From Paenibacillus fonticola DSM 21315 (GTDB lineage: Bacteria; Bacillota; Bacilli; Paenibacillales; Paenibacillaceae), in contig NZ_KB907251.1 of assembly GCF_000381905.1 (NCBI RefSeq), positions 124,001-188,000 of the forward strand: 64,000 nucleotides of DNA, in the 5' to 3' direction. The notes under the pieces were generated by a model, which saw nothing but the letters and a program-made list of their open reading frames with translations, did not search any database and had not been told where the DNA came from. The stretch's first letter is position 1, and every line of letters starts with the position of its first letter. Shown here piece after piece: positions 1 to 8,789 of this stretch. Position numbers and translations under genes: made by a program.

Positions 1-704
1 TTATCCTGGCAGCCACCGACCAGCGGCTGCTTCTGCCCGTGGCGGAAGAGCTGACAGCGGCGGGAATCAAGCTGCTCACCGTCGATTCGGGACTTGAGGG
101 CGGCCAGACGGCGAGCTTTATAGGCACGGATAACTATGAGGCTGGGCAAAAAGCGGGAATCATGATGGCCGAGGCCATTCGCGGTGAAGGGCTCGTCGGG
201 ATTATAAACACCGTTTATGGCTCGGAAGCCGCACTGCAGCGGGAACAGGGAGTCAGGGATACGCTGCGGCTCTATCCTCGGATTACCGTGCTGGAGAGCA
301 GTTATAGCGGCGCAATCCGGACGCGGGCGTATGAACTTGCGCGGAAATTGCTGGAACTGGAGCCCGAACTGTGCGGCATCGTGGCCCTGAACGAACCGAC
401 GGCTGTTGGGGCGGCGCAGGCAGTGGCCGAGCTGCAGGCTGTGCGTCAGGTGAAGCTGATTGGCTTCGACAGTTCGATGCGGGAGGTCGTCTACTTGGAG
501 GAGGGCGTGCTGCAGGCAACGGTTGTGCAGAAACCTTTTAATATGGGGTACTTGGCTGTAAAAACTGCGATTGATGTCATCAAGGGGCGCGATGTTAATG
601 ACGTGATCAACACCGGGTCTGTCGTCATCACGAAGGAGAATATGTTTGTTCCTGAGCATCAAAAGCTGCTGTTTCCGTTCTTGGAGGATACACAAGCGAA
701 TTAA
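1..704 (+). CDS. Sugar ABC transporter substrate-binding protein, RbsB-like (5' truncated by window edge)
   Basis: The frame is open from the window edge (codons from base 3), so only the C-terminal part of a periplasmic-binding-protein type I fold is present. Upstream of the internal GTG at 39 the frame still reads ILAATDQRLLLPVAEEL, which matches the usual family text, so 39 is not the true start. The visible text GIKLLTVDSGL, FIGTDNYEAGQKAG and ITKENMFVPEH is typical of RbsB/LacI-type sugar binders and points to an ABC-import lipoprotein rather than a repressor, although the missing N-terminus would decide between them. No transporter partner is visible downstream, so any partner genes must lie left of the window. 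Confidence 0.8.
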   Translation, partial: ILAATDQRLLLPVAEELTAAGIKLLTVDSGLEGGQTASFIGTDNYEAGQKAGIMMAEAIRGEGLVGIINTVYGSEAALQREQGVRDTLRLYPRITVLESSYSGAIRTRAYELARKLLELEPELCGIVALNEPTAVGAAQAVAELQAVRQVKLIGFDSSMREVVYLEEGVLQATVVQKPFNMGYLAVKTAIDVIKGRDVNDVINTGSVVITKENMFVPEHQKLLFPFLEDTQAN

Positions 705-728
705 GGCAGCTGGAGAAACAGTTAAACG

Positions 729-776
729 GACGGAAAACGATTCTATCGGAAACGACACTATGGATAACGATTCCAT
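729..776. repeat. Three imperfect tandem repeats of about 15 bp
   Basis: In the gap between the sugar-binding-protein gene and the small membrane-protein gene, the units CGGAAAACGATTCTAT, CGGAAACGACACTAT and GGATAACGATTCCAT follow one another directly. The common core is GGAwAACGAyTCyAT. They could be protein-binding sites or simple repeat decay; nothing else in the gap was recognised. Confidence 0.4.
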
Positions 777-865
777 AATGTGGTTGAACTAACTATACAA
801 AAAGGATTAAAATGACAATGGGCGGCAGGCTCAATTAAAAATACGAATCAGGGTGGGGGGGTTGC

Positions 866-1273
866 ATGGAAGCTATTCAAAAAGAGCCGTCGATGCGTGT
901 GTTGAAGTGGTTTTTTCTCGTTGTAGACTTGGCTTTTATAATGTACTTCAGCGCCACGGCAATGGGGCTCATTCCGGCAGAATATGCTTATTCAGATTAT
1001 ACCAATCCAATATTGGTTGCCTGGAATTGGTCCTTTTTTCCTCTAGACATGGCCATCTCGCTTACAGGCTTGAGTGCAATTTATTTGCATCGAAAGAGAT
1101 GTAAGGAGTGGAAATCCATCGCATTAATTTCACTTGTTCTTACATTTTGTTCCGGATTAATGGCGATTTCCTACTGGGGAATTCGCTTGGAATTAGATCC
1201 CGTGTGGTGGATACCGAATTTGGCCTTGATGCTGTATCCTTTATTTTTTATTCCTCGCTTTTTAAAAGTATAA
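866..1273 (+). CDS. YvaD/DUF5360-like small membrane protein
   Basis: This 135-residue protein has about four hydrophobic segments (roughly residues 12-32, 50-70, 82-102 and 112-130) and short charged loops, so it is an integral membrane protein. The text YTNPILVAWNWSFFPLD and LTFCSGLMAISYWG resembles the Bacillus YvaD family (DUF5360), whose function is unknown. The ATG at 866 follows a G-rich Shine-Dalgarno stretch. It stands alone: a gap lies on each side and a good terminator hairpin follows. The family assignment is from memory of the motif and is moderate. Confidence 0.7.
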   Translation: MEAIQKEPSMRVLKWFFLVVDLAFIMYFSATAMGLIPAEYAYSDYTNPILVAWNWSFFPLDMAISLTGLSAIYLHRKRCKEWKSIALISLVLTFCSGLMAISYWGIRLELDPVWWIPNLALMLYPLFFIPRFLKV

Positions 1274-1292
1274 TGCACAATTCACAAATTAT

Positions 1293-1322
1293 GCGCTGGA
1301 CCACAAGGTCTGGCGCTTTTTA
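1293..1322 (+). terminator. Intrinsic terminator after the small membrane protein gene
   Basis: GCGCTGGACC at 1293-1302 pairs with GGTCTGGCGC at 1307-1316 (ten pairs including two wobbles) around an ACAA loop, followed by a T-rich run. It closes the single-gene unit before the dehydrogenase operon. Confidence 0.8.
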
Positions 1323-1468
1323 TTGCTCTGTAGCGGTTGTGACTCCGTCTCTATATGTCGTAATTTTATATATTTTTGTCGTATAGTTCTACTAAAAAAA
1401 TGCATTCTATTGTGGTACCTTAGTACATAGATGTCAGGAAATTATATAAAAATCGGGAGGTTGCGAAA

Positions 1469-2473
1469 TTGAGCATTCGTATTGGCAAGGCCAGCTTTTG
1501 GCATGTTCACGCCTGGGATTATACCAGGGAAGCCCAAGCGCATCAGAATACCGAAATTGCGGCGGTATGGGATGAAAATCCCGAACGCGGAAAGAAAGCG
1601 GCCGAGGAACTGGGTGTGCCCTATTATGTTACCTTGGCAGACATGCTTGCCCAGGACGATTTGGACGCGATTATAGTGGACGCGCCAACGAATCAACATA
1701 AGGAGGTTATGATTGCCGCGGCCAGAGCAGGCAAACATATTTTTACGGAAAAAGTGGTTGCCCCGACGCTTAAGGAAGTTCATGAAATTATCGGTGAAGT
1801 CGCCCAAAACGGCGTAAAATTAACCGTTTCTTTACCGCGGTTAAATGACGGTTACACGCTGGCTATTCAACATATTTTGGACCAGGGGCTGCTGGGCGAA
1901 ATTACTTACGTCAGGGTGCGCTTGTCCCATAACGGCGCGATTGCCAATTGGCTTCCGGAGCACTTCTACAATCTGGAGCAATGCGGCGGAGGAGCGCTGA
2001 TCGATCTTGGCTGCCATCCGATGTATTTGACCCGTTTGTTCCTGGGACAGGAAGTGACGGGAGTGAGCGCGAACTTTGGCTATATTACAGGAAAAGAAGT
2101 TGAAGATAACGCCATGGTGACGTTACATACGGAATCCGGGGCAATTGGTGTAGTTGAGGCGGGATTTGTAAACAGCTACTCACCGTTTACAGTAGAGGTT
2201 CATGGTACGGAAGGAACAATATTGTACGGCATGCCGGAAGGCAAATTGCTGCTAAGATCAAATCGAGCGGCTGACTCCGGGAAGGAGTGGACCGAGCAGC
2301 CGTGCCCTGACAGACGTGAAAGCGCCTTTGAGCAGTGGGTGGGGCATATTCAGAACGATACTTTGGCCACTGAAAATGTTCAGATAGCTATGGAGCTCAC
2401 GCGCTTAATGGAAGCGGCAAACCTCTCGGCCCGGGAAAGACGCATGGTCCGGCCGGAAGAGCTAAGCCGCTAA
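1469..2473 (+). CDS. Gfo/Idh/MocA family oxidoreductase
   Basis: This 334-residue protein is predicted to be an NAD(P)-dependent sugar or polyol dehydrogenase. A TTG start at 1469 is chosen because GGGAGG sits about 9 bases upstream. The N-terminal Rossmann half is present, but the usual G-x-G-x-x-G loop is replaced by GKASFWHVHA, and the family EKP motif reads TEKVV, so the proline is lost. The C-terminal half keeps GGGALIDLGCHP, which normally carries the catalytic Asp and His of the family. It heads a run of regulator plus two further dehydrogenases, which suggests conversion of one sugar through keto or inositol-like intermediates. The substrate cannot be read from sequence. Confidence 0.88.
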   Translation: MSIRIGKASFWHVHAWDYTREAQAHQNTEIAAVWDENPERGKKAAEELGVPYYVTLADMLAQDDLDAIIVDAPTNQHKEVMIAAARAGKHIFTEKVVAPTLKEVHEIIGEVAQNGVKLTVSLPRLNDGYTLAIQHILDQGLLGEITYVRVRLSHNGAIANWLPEHFYNLEQCGGGALIDLGCHPMYLTRLFLGQEVTGVSANFGYITGKEVEDNAMVTLHTESGAIGVVEAGFVNSYSPFTVEVHGTEGTILYGMPEGKLLLRSNRAADSGKEWTEQPCPDRRESAFEQWVGHIQNDTLATENVQIAMELTRLMEAANLSARERRMVRPEELSR

Positions 2474-2476
2474 TCT

Positions 2477-3427
2477 ATGGATGGCAGTATGAATTTGAAT
2501 AATGCTTATCCCTTCGAGGTCATGTTTGAGAAGCACGATATGCTCGAGCGGCTGGATATTGTAATTTCTTGGGGGCATTACGAAATATCCGTACTCCGAT
2601 TTCATTTGATTTCATTTGAGCCGGGAAGAATCGTCGATTTTCATAATCATGCCGAATTTGAATTTCATTTTATTCCGCGCGGGAAAGGCAAAGTCATTCT
2701 TGGGGAGCGTACGTATTCGTTATCTGCGGGCATGTTCTATTTGACAGGCCCCGGCGTCATGCATTATCAGGAAGCTTCTCCTGAGGAGGCGATGGATGAG
2801 CTATGTCTGCATGTCGATATCACCCGTAAACACAATCCTGATGCCGACCCCTGGGAAGCAGCGGAAGCTGAGGAGTGCATGGAAAAGCTGCGCGAGCTGC
2901 CGATAAAGCCAGCGGTGGACAGCCACCGGGCGATGAACTGCTTTCTTGAGGCGTATGAAGCTTGCGAAGGAAAGTATCGGGGATACTATACTTCGATTAA
3001 ACAGCAGGTCATCAGCATTTTGTTAAAAGTGGTGAGGGCTTACGATTCCGGTGAAATGAGCGCCGAAGCGCCGATCAGGGATATGCTCGTCTCCCGTTAT
3101 CAATACGCTGTCCAGTACATGGAGGCCAATTCCCCGGCGAGCCTCACGCTGGAAAATGTCGCCGAAAAGCTGAATATCAGCCCCCGGCAGCTGCAAAGAA
3201 TTTTTAGAAATATCAATGCCGAAATGCCCTTCAGCAAGGTGCTGGAAAGTATCAGATTACAGGCCGTTTGCCGCCGGCTCGAGGAAAGCTCCTGGTCCAT
3301 TGAGCGAATTGCCGAATCTGAAGGATTTTCAAATGCGACATATTTACATCAAGTGTTCCGCAAACGCTTCGGGATGACTCCTTCGGACTATCGAAAAGCG
3401 AAGGATCCAAATAAACAATTGAGGTGA
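2477..3427 (+). CDS. AraC family transcriptional regulator with N-terminal cupin
   Basis: This 316-residue regulator has an N-terminal cupin-like sensor (HNHAEFEFHFIPRGKG around residue 57) and a C-terminal AraC DNA-binding domain with two helix-turn-helices. The second of these ends in ATYLHQVFRKRFGMTPSDYRK. It lies 3 bases after one dehydrogenase gene and 6 bases before the next, so it is cotranscribed with the pathway it probably controls. An ATG at 2489 is an alternative start; neither has a strong ribosome site. The inducer is probably the sugar handled by the adjacent dehydrogenases, but that is inference. Confidence 0.88.
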   Translation: MDGSMNLNNAYPFEVMFEKHDMLERLDIVISWGHYEISVLRFHLISFEPGRIVDFHNHAEFEFHFIPRGKGKVILGERTYSLSAGMFYLTGPGVMHYQEASPEEAMDELCLHVDITRKHNPDADPWEAAEAEECMEKLRELPIKPAVDSHRAMNCFLEAYEACEGKYRGYYTSIKQQVISILLKVVRAYDSGEMSAEAPIRDMLVSRYQYAVQYMEANSPASLTLENVAEKLNISPRQLQRIFRNINAEMPFSKVLESIRLQAVCRRLEESSWSIERIAESEGFSNATYLHQVFRKRFGMTPSDYRKAKDPNKQLR

Positions 3428-3433
3428 ACAAAA

Positions 3434-4516
3434 ATGAAAAAAGTTTATCGCATCGGAATTATTGGTTGTGGCGGAATCGCCAACGGAAAGCATTTACCCA
3501 GCCTGGGCAAAATAAATGATGTGCAACTTGTCGCATTTTGTGACATTATCCCTGAACGTGCCGAAGAAGCCGCAGCCAAGTACGGCATAGAGGGAGCCAA
3601 GGTTTATACGGATTATAAGGAGCTTTTGAAGGATGGGTCTCTTGATATCGTACATGTGCTTACGCCAAATGACTCGCATGCCGATATTTCTATCGCTGCG
3701 CTGGAAGCCGGCAAGCATGTCATGTGTGAGAAGCCGATGGCCAAGACGGCGGCCGATGCCAGAAGGATGGTAGAAGCGGCGAAACGTACGGGCAAAAAGC
3801 TGACGATCGGCTACAACAATCGTTTCCGCGAGGACAGCATGTACTTGAAGAAGATGTGCCAGGAAGGAAAGCTGGGCCACATTTACTATGCTAAAGCCCA
3901 CGCTATCCGCAGGAGAGCTGTTCCGACCTGGGGCGTATTTTTGGATGAAGAGAAGCAGGGCGGCGGGCCGCTTATCGATATCGGAACGCATGCGCTTGAT
4001 TTGACGCTCTGGATGCTGGATAATTACAAACCAAAAGTCGTTTTGGGGACGAAGTATCATGAGCTATCGCAAAGGGAAAATGCGGCAAACGCCTGGGGGC
4101 CGTGGGATCCGAAGCAGTTTACGGTGGAGGATTCGGCGTTTGGGATGATTGTCATGGAGAATGGCGCAACGATTATGCTAGAATCCAGTTGGGCGCTCAA
4201 TTCACTTGAAGTGGATGAAGCAAAATGCAGCCTTAGCGGGACTGAAGCGGGAGCGGATATGAAGAACGGGCTTCGTATTAACGGCGAGGAATTCAGCCGC
4301 TTGTATACGAAGGAGATCGACCTCAGCGCGGGCGGGGTAGCTTTTTATGACGGTAACGCCGAGAACGCAGCAGATGTGGAAATGAGAAAATGGATTGAAG
4401 CGGTTGATCAAGATTTGGAGCCTGTGGTTACGCCTGAACAGGCTTGCGTCGTCTCGGAAATTTTGGAGGCGATCTATGAATCGGCACGTACCGGCAAGGC
4501 TGTATATTTGAACTGA
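3434..4516 (+). CDS. Gfo/Idh/MocA family oxidoreductase
   Basis: This is a 360-residue NAD(P)-dependent dehydrogenase. It shows a complete Rossmann loop IGIIGCGGIANGKH near residues 7-20, the CEKPMAKT motif near residue 98, and GGGPLIDIGTHALDLT in the C-terminal half, where the family's catalytic Asp/His pair lies. The ATG at 3434 follows GAGGTG. It is the third gene of the 1469-5626 operon and sits just after the AraC regulator. Unlike the first dehydrogenase of the operon, its cofactor motifs are canonical. It may oxidise a sugar, a sugar acid or an inositol; the exact substrate is unknown. Confidence 0.92.
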   Translation: MKKVYRIGIIGCGGIANGKHLPSLGKINDVQLVAFCDIIPERAEEAAAKYGIEGAKVYTDYKELLKDGSLDIVHVLTPNDSHADISIAALEAGKHVMCEKPMAKTAADARRMVEAAKRTGKKLTIGYNNRFREDSMYLKKMCQEGKLGHIYYAKAHAIRRRAVPTWGVFLDEEKQGGGPLIDIGTHALDLTLWMLDNYKPKVVLGTKYHELSQRENAANAWGPWDPKQFTVEDSAFGMIVMENGATIMLESSWALNSLEVDEAKCSLSGTEAGADMKNGLRINGEEFSRLYTKEIDLSAGGVAFYDGNAENAADVEMRKWIEAVDQDLEPVVTPEQACVVSEILEAIYESARTGKAVYLN

Positions 4517-4555
4517 TCCTTGCAGTTGAAGCAAGGAATGTGGAGGAGAACAACG

Positions 4556-5626
4556 ATGAAGTATGTTAACAATCATGCCGTAGTTATTGTTGGCTACGGC
4601 GGCATGGGCAGCTACCATGCCAAACTGATCAAGGACAACGGGCGGCTGAAAGTCGTCGGCACTTATGACATTGACTCGGCACGCGGGAAAGCTTCTGAAG
4701 AGGACGGTTATCCGGCGTATGGAAGTTATGAGGAGGTGCTGAATGATCCGGCGGCGGATATCGTTCTGATTGCGACGCCGAATGATGTCCACAAGGATTT
4801 GGCTGTACGCGCCTTTGCCGCGGGCAAGCATGTCATTTGCGAAAAGCCGGTGACGATGTCCGTGGACGATTTCAAGGAAATGACAGCTGCCGCCGAGCAG
4901 GCCAAACGAGTGCTGATGGTGCATCAGAATCGGCGCTGGGATGAAGATTTCCTCATTATAAAACAAATGTATGAGCAAAGAACGATCGGCGAAATTTTCC
5001 GGATCGAGTCGAGAGTTCATGGCGCGAACGGGATCCCGGGCGACTGGCGCCATCTGGAAGTGCACGGCGGTGGAATGCTGCTGGATTGGGGCGTTCATCT
5101 GCTGGATCAGCTGATTTTTATGATCGACAGTAAAATCACCAGCCTGAGCAGCCGTTTGAGCTTCATTTTGGGCAATGAGGTGGATGATGGCTTCGAAGCT
5201 TTGCTGCAATTCGAAAACGGCGTGTCGGCGTTGGTCGAGGTAGGCACTACCAATTTCATTACGCTGCCGCGCTGGTATGTCAAGGGAACGGAGGGCACAG
5301 GAGTCATTGAGGATTGGTCGATGACCGGCCGAATCGTCACCCGCAACCTGGAGGCAGAACACGTGGAACCTAAACCGATCCGTGCGGGAGCTGGGCTGAC
5401 CAAGACGATGGCCCCTCCATCGGAAACGGCGACCATTACGGGAGCATTGCCGGAACCTTACCGTCTGCCCAGCAGCTTCTTTGATAATTTTGCTGCGGTG
5501 CTGGAGGGAACGGCTGAGCCGATCATCAAAAACGATGAAGTGCTGCGGGTGCTGAACTTGATGGAGGTTATTTTTCAGGCTGGCCGGACCGGGGAAACCA
5601 TTAAAAATTTTGATCTTTATAAATAA
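4556..5626 (+). CDS. Gfo/Idh/MocA family oxidoreductase
   Basis: This is a 356-residue dehydrogenase with the Rossmann motif VIVGYGGMGSYHAK near the N-terminus, CEKPVTMS near residue 97, and GGGMLLDWGVHLLDQ in the catalytic half. The frame opens at a TTG at 4520, but the ATG at 4556 is preferred because GGAGGA lies at a normal distance before it and the Rossmann strand then begins at the usual place. It is the last gene of the dehydrogenase operon and is followed by a hairpin at 5677. Three different family members in one operon suggest successive or reversible oxidation steps on one carbohydrate. Confidence 0.92.
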   Translation: MKYVNNHAVVIVGYGGMGSYHAKLIKDNGRLKVVGTYDIDSARGKASEEDGYPAYGSYEEVLNDPAADIVLIATPNDVHKDLAVRAFAAGKHVICEKPVTMSVDDFKEMTAAAEQAKRVLMVHQNRRWDEDFLIIKQMYEQRTIGEIFRIESRVHGANGIPGDWRHLEVHGGGMLLDWGVHLLDQLIFMIDSKITSLSSRLSFILGNEVDDGFEALLQFENGVSALVEVGTTNFITLPRWYVKGTEGTGVIEDWSMTGRIVTRNLEAEHVEPKPIRAGAGLTKTMAPPSETATITGALPEPYRLPSSFFDNFAAVLEGTAEPIIKNDEVLRVLNLMEVIFQAGRTGETIKNFDLYK

Positions 5627-5676
5627 GACAGGCTGTAATTAGGCAAGCTGTAATAAGCAAGCGAGAATGGCCAAAC

Positions 5677-5713
5677 TTAAAAGAAACTGCAGGTTGTGTG
5701 CGGTTTCTTTTAA
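5677..5713 (+). terminator. Terminator-like hairpin after the dehydrogenase operon
   Basis: TTAAAAGAAAC (5677-5687) is perfectly complementary to GTTTCTTTTAA (5703-5713). It lies 50 bases after the stop of the last dehydrogenase gene. Confidence 0.7.
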
Positions 5714-5750
5714 TTAGGTCAACAAATTAGGTTAGTAAATTAGGTCAGTA
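5712..5750. repeat. Three tandem 13-bp repeats
   Basis: AATTAGGTCAACA, AATTAGGTTAGTA and AATTAGGTCAGTA follow without spacers at 5712, 5725 and 5738, just upstream of the sugar-isomerase gene. Such an array may bind a regulator or simply be slipped-strand repeats. Confidence 0.85.
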
Positions 5751-5801
5751 CTCCAGGATCAGTATTTATAAAAATGAATTCCATATTTGGGAGGGATTGC
5801 T

Positions 5802-6569
5802 GTGACGGTAAAAATCGGAGTTCAGCTCTATACTTTGCGGGATTTGACGGATAAAGATTTTATCGGTACGCTGAGAGAGGTTTCCAAGCTTGGTTATCAA
5901 GGTGTGGAGTTTGCTGGGTATGGCGGTTTAGAAGCATCGGCCTTGAAAGCAGTTCTGGATGAACTTGGCCTGCAAGCTGTCGGAAGTCATATCGGCATGG
6001 ATAGATTGCTGAAGGCGCTGCCTGAAGAAATCGCTTATAATAAAGTACTGGGCAATCGCAATTTAATTATCCCGTGGTATGAAGACAATAAATTGAAAGA
6101 TCCGGAGCAACGTGCTCAATTTGTCACAAATTTAGCGGAAATTGGACAAAGATGTCTTGAAGCAGGTATGCAGCTGTTATATCATAATCACGAGTTTGAG
6201 TTATTGATAGAAGTAGATGGAGAGCCGGTGCTTGATGCGTTATACAGCAGCATTGATGAGAAAATCTTGCAGCTGGAGCTCGACAGCTGTTGGGTTCATT
6301 ACGCCGGGTTTAATGCAGCTGAATATATCAGAAAGTACGAGGGACGTCTTCCCCTGCTTCACCTGAAGGACATGAGACGGGATGCTGAAGGCAATGTGAC
6401 TACAGTTGAGCTGGGACAGGGTGAGGTCAATTTAAGGAAAATTGCCGATGCCGCCGTCAGCAGCAATGTCGAGTGGCTGGTTGTTGAACAGGACGAATGT
6501 CCGAATCCCCCGCTGGAAAGCATCGCTACCAGTATGGAGTGGCTCAGACAATATGGATATATGAAATAA
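5802..6569 (+). CDS. Sugar phosphate isomerase/epimerase (AP-endonuclease-2-like TIM barrel)
   Basis: This 255-residue TIM-barrel protein belongs to the xylose-isomerase-like family that includes IolE, IolI and related sugar epimerases. Visible family marks are KIGVQLYTLRDL at the first strand, LLYHNHEFEL near residue 126, LELDSCWVHYAG near 158, and PLLHLKDMR near 186, which together supply the metal-binding His, Asp and Glu residues. The GTG at 5802 is preferred over the TTG at 5787 because GGGAGGG sits between them at proper spacing. It follows the dehydrogenase operon and probably acts on the same sugar. An MFS permease follows 59 bases later. Confidence 0.88.
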   Translation: MTVKIGVQLYTLRDLTDKDFIGTLREVSKLGYQGVEFAGYGGLEASALKAVLDELGLQAVGSHIGMDRLLKALPEEIAYNKVLGNRNLIIPWYEDNKLKDPEQRAQFVTNLAEIGQRCLEAGMQLLYHNHEFELLIEVDGEPVLDALYSSIDEKILQLELDSCWVHYAGFNAAEYIRKYEGRLPLLHLKDMRRDAEGNVTTVELGQGEVNLRKIADAAVSSNVEWLVVEQDECPNPPLESIATSMEWLRQYGYMK

Positions 6570-6628
6570 AGAAAGTAGTGAAAGTACAGCTAACTTATGT
6601 ATAGCGTCATGAAGCGGAGAGAGCAATT

Positions 6629-7810
6629 TTGACTATGAAAAAAAGAACGGCAGCACGAAAAGACAGACAAATGTTAGTCCTGCGTGGAATGAACTTTTGG
6701 CAGTATGCTATTTTAGCTGTGCTTGCGCCATTTTTACCGTTATATTTTGCAAACTTAGGATATTCTTCTTCACAAATCGGGTTTCTTATGATGATTGGCC
6801 CGTTTGTGGCAAGCATGATCCAGCCGTTCTGGGGGTATTTGAGCGATCGGCTCCAGACGGTGAAGAAACTTATTTTTTTGTTATGGATTTTGGCGATTAT
6901 TAGCAGTGTAGCGTTATTTAACGCCGGGGGCAGCTATGCGCTTACGTTATGCTTCGTATTAGCGCTATACTTTTTCTATCAGCCCTCTATGCCATTGCTG
7001 GATAGCATATCTGTCCAGTCAGCGGCACGCAGAGGAAGCTCCTACGGATCTGTGCGGCTATTCGGCTCTTTAGGCTACACTGTAGTTTCCCTGTCGGGAG
7101 GCGTGCTGCTAGCCGTTTTGGGCGGGATTACCAAATTGCCCTATCTGCTATGGGCCGCCTGGATTGTTCCATTCTTACTGCTGATATTTCTGCGTGACGA
7201 ACCGGCCGAAGGGGAAGGAATGACGCTTCAGTCGATAAAAGAGCTGTTCACGAATAAATCATTCCTGTGGTTTCTGTTTTTAGTGTTCATCATCTCGGTG
7301 CCCCACCGCATGAATGACGTGATGCTTGGTTTATACATGAAGGACTTGGGCGCCTCCGACGCGATGGTCGGTTGGGCCTGGGCTCTGGCCGCTGCTCTTG
7401 AAATTCCCGCTTTCGCTTTGCTGGGGAAGCATCTCCATCGGATTCATGAATATGTGCTGATTGGCATTGTAGGCATCTTGTATTCGCTTCGCTGGTCCAT
7501 GTATTATGTGGCGGACGATCCGTGGGTGCTGCTGGCGCTGCAAGCGGGGGCTGCCATTACATTTGCCGTGTTCTGGATCGTTGCCATGCATTACGTCGCC
7601 CGGATTCTTCCTCCGCAGCTCGGAGCTACCGGCTTCTCGTTGCTAAGCATGGTGTACCTTGGCTTGTCCGGCATGACCGGCGGCATTGTGGGCGGGAGAC
7701 TGTCCGACTTGTTTGGCGGAGCGAGCATGTATTTGTTTGCCGCCATCGTTTCCTTCATCGGAGGAATGCTGTTCCTTGTTACTGAAGTCATTTCCCGCCG
7801 GCGTGGTTGA
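6629..7810 (+). CDS. MFS transporter (MFS_1-like / PPP-type)
   Basis: This 393-residue protein has about twelve membrane segments. It resembles the 3-phenylpropionate/nucleoside-type MFS subfamily: FWQYAILAVLAPFLPLYFANLGYSSSQIG at the first two segments and SDRLQTVKK in the loop after segment two. The TTG at 6629 has GGAG nine bases upstream; the ATG at 6635 is an alternative. It probably imports or exports a small sugar-related solute for the upstream catabolic genes, but the substrate cannot be inferred. A strong hairpin at 7843 follows. Confidence 0.85.
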   Translation: MTMKKRTAARKDRQMLVLRGMNFWQYAILAVLAPFLPLYFANLGYSSSQIGFLMMIGPFVASMIQPFWGYLSDRLQTVKKLIFLLWILAIISSVALFNAGGSYALTLCFVLALYFFYQPSMPLLDSISVQSAARRGSSYGSVRLFGSLGYTVVSLSGGVLLAVLGGITKLPYLLWAAWIVPFLLLIFLRDEPAEGEGMTLQSIKELFTNKSFLWFLFLVFIISVPHRMNDVMLGLYMKDLGASDAMVGWAWALAAALEIPAFALLGKHLHRIHEYVLIGIVGILYSLRWSMYYVADDPWVLLALQAGAAITFAVFWIVAMHYVARILPPQLGATGFSLLSMVYLGLSGMTGGIVGGRLSDLFGGASMYLFAAIVSFIGGMLFLVTEVISRRRG

Positions 7811-7842
7811 GCCGTCTGTGAGAAGAACTTGCTTGAAATGAT

Positions 7843-7882
7843 AAAGCCGCCTATTGCGTATCGGAGCGCGATGGGCGGCTTT
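7843..7882. terminator. Bidirectional terminator between convergent genes
   Basis: AAAGCCGCC (7843-7851) pairs with GGCGGCTTT (7874-7882), and the stem continues inward through TATTGCG/CGCGAT with wobbles. It lies between the MFS gene on the plus strand and the acetate-transporter-like gene on the minus strand and can serve both. Confidence 0.75.
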
Positions 7883-7933
7883 GCTATTATGTTATTTTGC
7901 TATTTTGCTATTTTGTTATTGTTGATTTCGGGC

Positions 7934-8557
7934 TTAAGTCCGGGGCTTGAAAATGCCGAAGGGCCGGCCTACCGGCAAAAATATCCGGCCAAAATGAACA
8001 TTAAGCACAGCAGCCCCGGCGCCGTACAGCGAGAGAAGAGCAATGCCCAATTCCGCGTAAGCAGCCAGAGGATGAAATATTTCTGGTGCAATGCCAAACG
8101 CATCCAAAGCAAGGCCAAGAAATAGAGCATCAATCAGAACGAATATAAAGAACAGCACTTTATGAGTCTCCATTGCGCCTATCGTCATAAAAAGGGTGAA
8201 GACAAGGTATCCGGCAAACGCAAAGCCAAGCTGTTTTCCGTCTATACCGTTCGCCAAATGCGGGCCGAATGTGCCGAGTTTAATCAGCCAGCTGACGCCC
8301 ATGGCGAACCAGAAAAAAGCATATGCGCCGAAGGCGGTCATCCCGAAAGTGTTGTTCAGCTTAGCATCTTGAATGCACGCGAACAGTTGAGCGAACGCGC
8401 CCAAAAAAATTGCCCAGGGAAGGACATAGCTTAATCCGTCGGTCAGCCCCAGCTTCTGCGAAGAAGCGACCAAGGTGACGATCGCCAGTCCAAATAAGCC
8501 GATGCCGCTCGGATCAGCTGTCATTATTGCTACATGAGTCCGATTTGTATTTTGCAT
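7934..8557 (-). CDS. GPR1/FUN34/YaaH family transporter (acetate uptake, SatP-like)
   Basis: This 207-residue protein has six predicted membrane helices. The N-terminal signature region reads ADPSGIGLFGLAI, a variant of the family NPAPLGLFGFA motif, and later text such as FAQLFACIQDAKLNNTFGMTAFGAYAFFWF is typical of acetate/succinate-proton symporters. The start is the ATG at 8557, with GTGGAGG about 12 bases upstream. It is a single-gene unit, convergent with the MFS gene. The altered signature leaves the exact substrate open. Confidence 0.85.
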   Translation of the reverse strand: MQNTNRTHVAIMTADPSGIGLFGLAIVTLVASSQKLGLTDGLSYVLPWAIFLGAFAQLFACIQDAKLNNTFGMTAFGAYAFFWFAMGVSWLIKLGTFGPHLANGIDGKQLGFAFAGYLVFTLFMTIGAMETHKVLFFIFVLIDALFLGLALDAFGIAPEIFHPLAAYAELGIALLSLYGAGAAVLNVHFGRIFLPVGRPFGIFKPRT

Positions 8558-8758
8558 GGTTCCGTAAAAGCCTCCACTAGATGATATATTGCCCTATTCC
8601 TCCGATAACGGAATGCAGGCTGAATTGATTATTATATCGGATTTAACTCGATTTTGCAGTGAAGTTTCTTTGACTCCTGGAGAGATCCCGTAACTATCAG
8701 GTTAAATAATGAACAATTAAAAGAATAAAAAAAATCGAGAAGCATCATTTTCCTTATA

Positions 8759-8787
8759 TTGACATCCTGTGTTTTATGCATTAATAT
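8759..8787 (+). promoter_or_regulatory. SigmaA-type promoter of the tetR-ABC-MFS operon
   Basis: A consensus TTGACA at 8759-8764 and TAATAT at 8782-8787 are separated by 17 bases, upstream of the TetR gene. The start region directly overlaps an inverted repeat, so the operon is probably repressed by its first gene product. Confidence 0.75.
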
Positions 8788-8789
8788 AA

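Noticed and set aside
3494..4060. Minus-strand open frame of 188 codons
   Set aside because: It is a shadow of the dehydrogenase gene on the plus strand; no protein motif was seen.
4202..5362. Long minus-strand open frame (386 codons) opposite two dehydrogenase genes
   Set aside because: It lies antisense to well-conserved Gfo/Idh/MocA genes, has low-complexity composition without family motifs, and has no good ribosome site.
5712..5750. CRISPR array
   Set aside because: Three 13-bp units without unique spacers do not form a CRISPR array.
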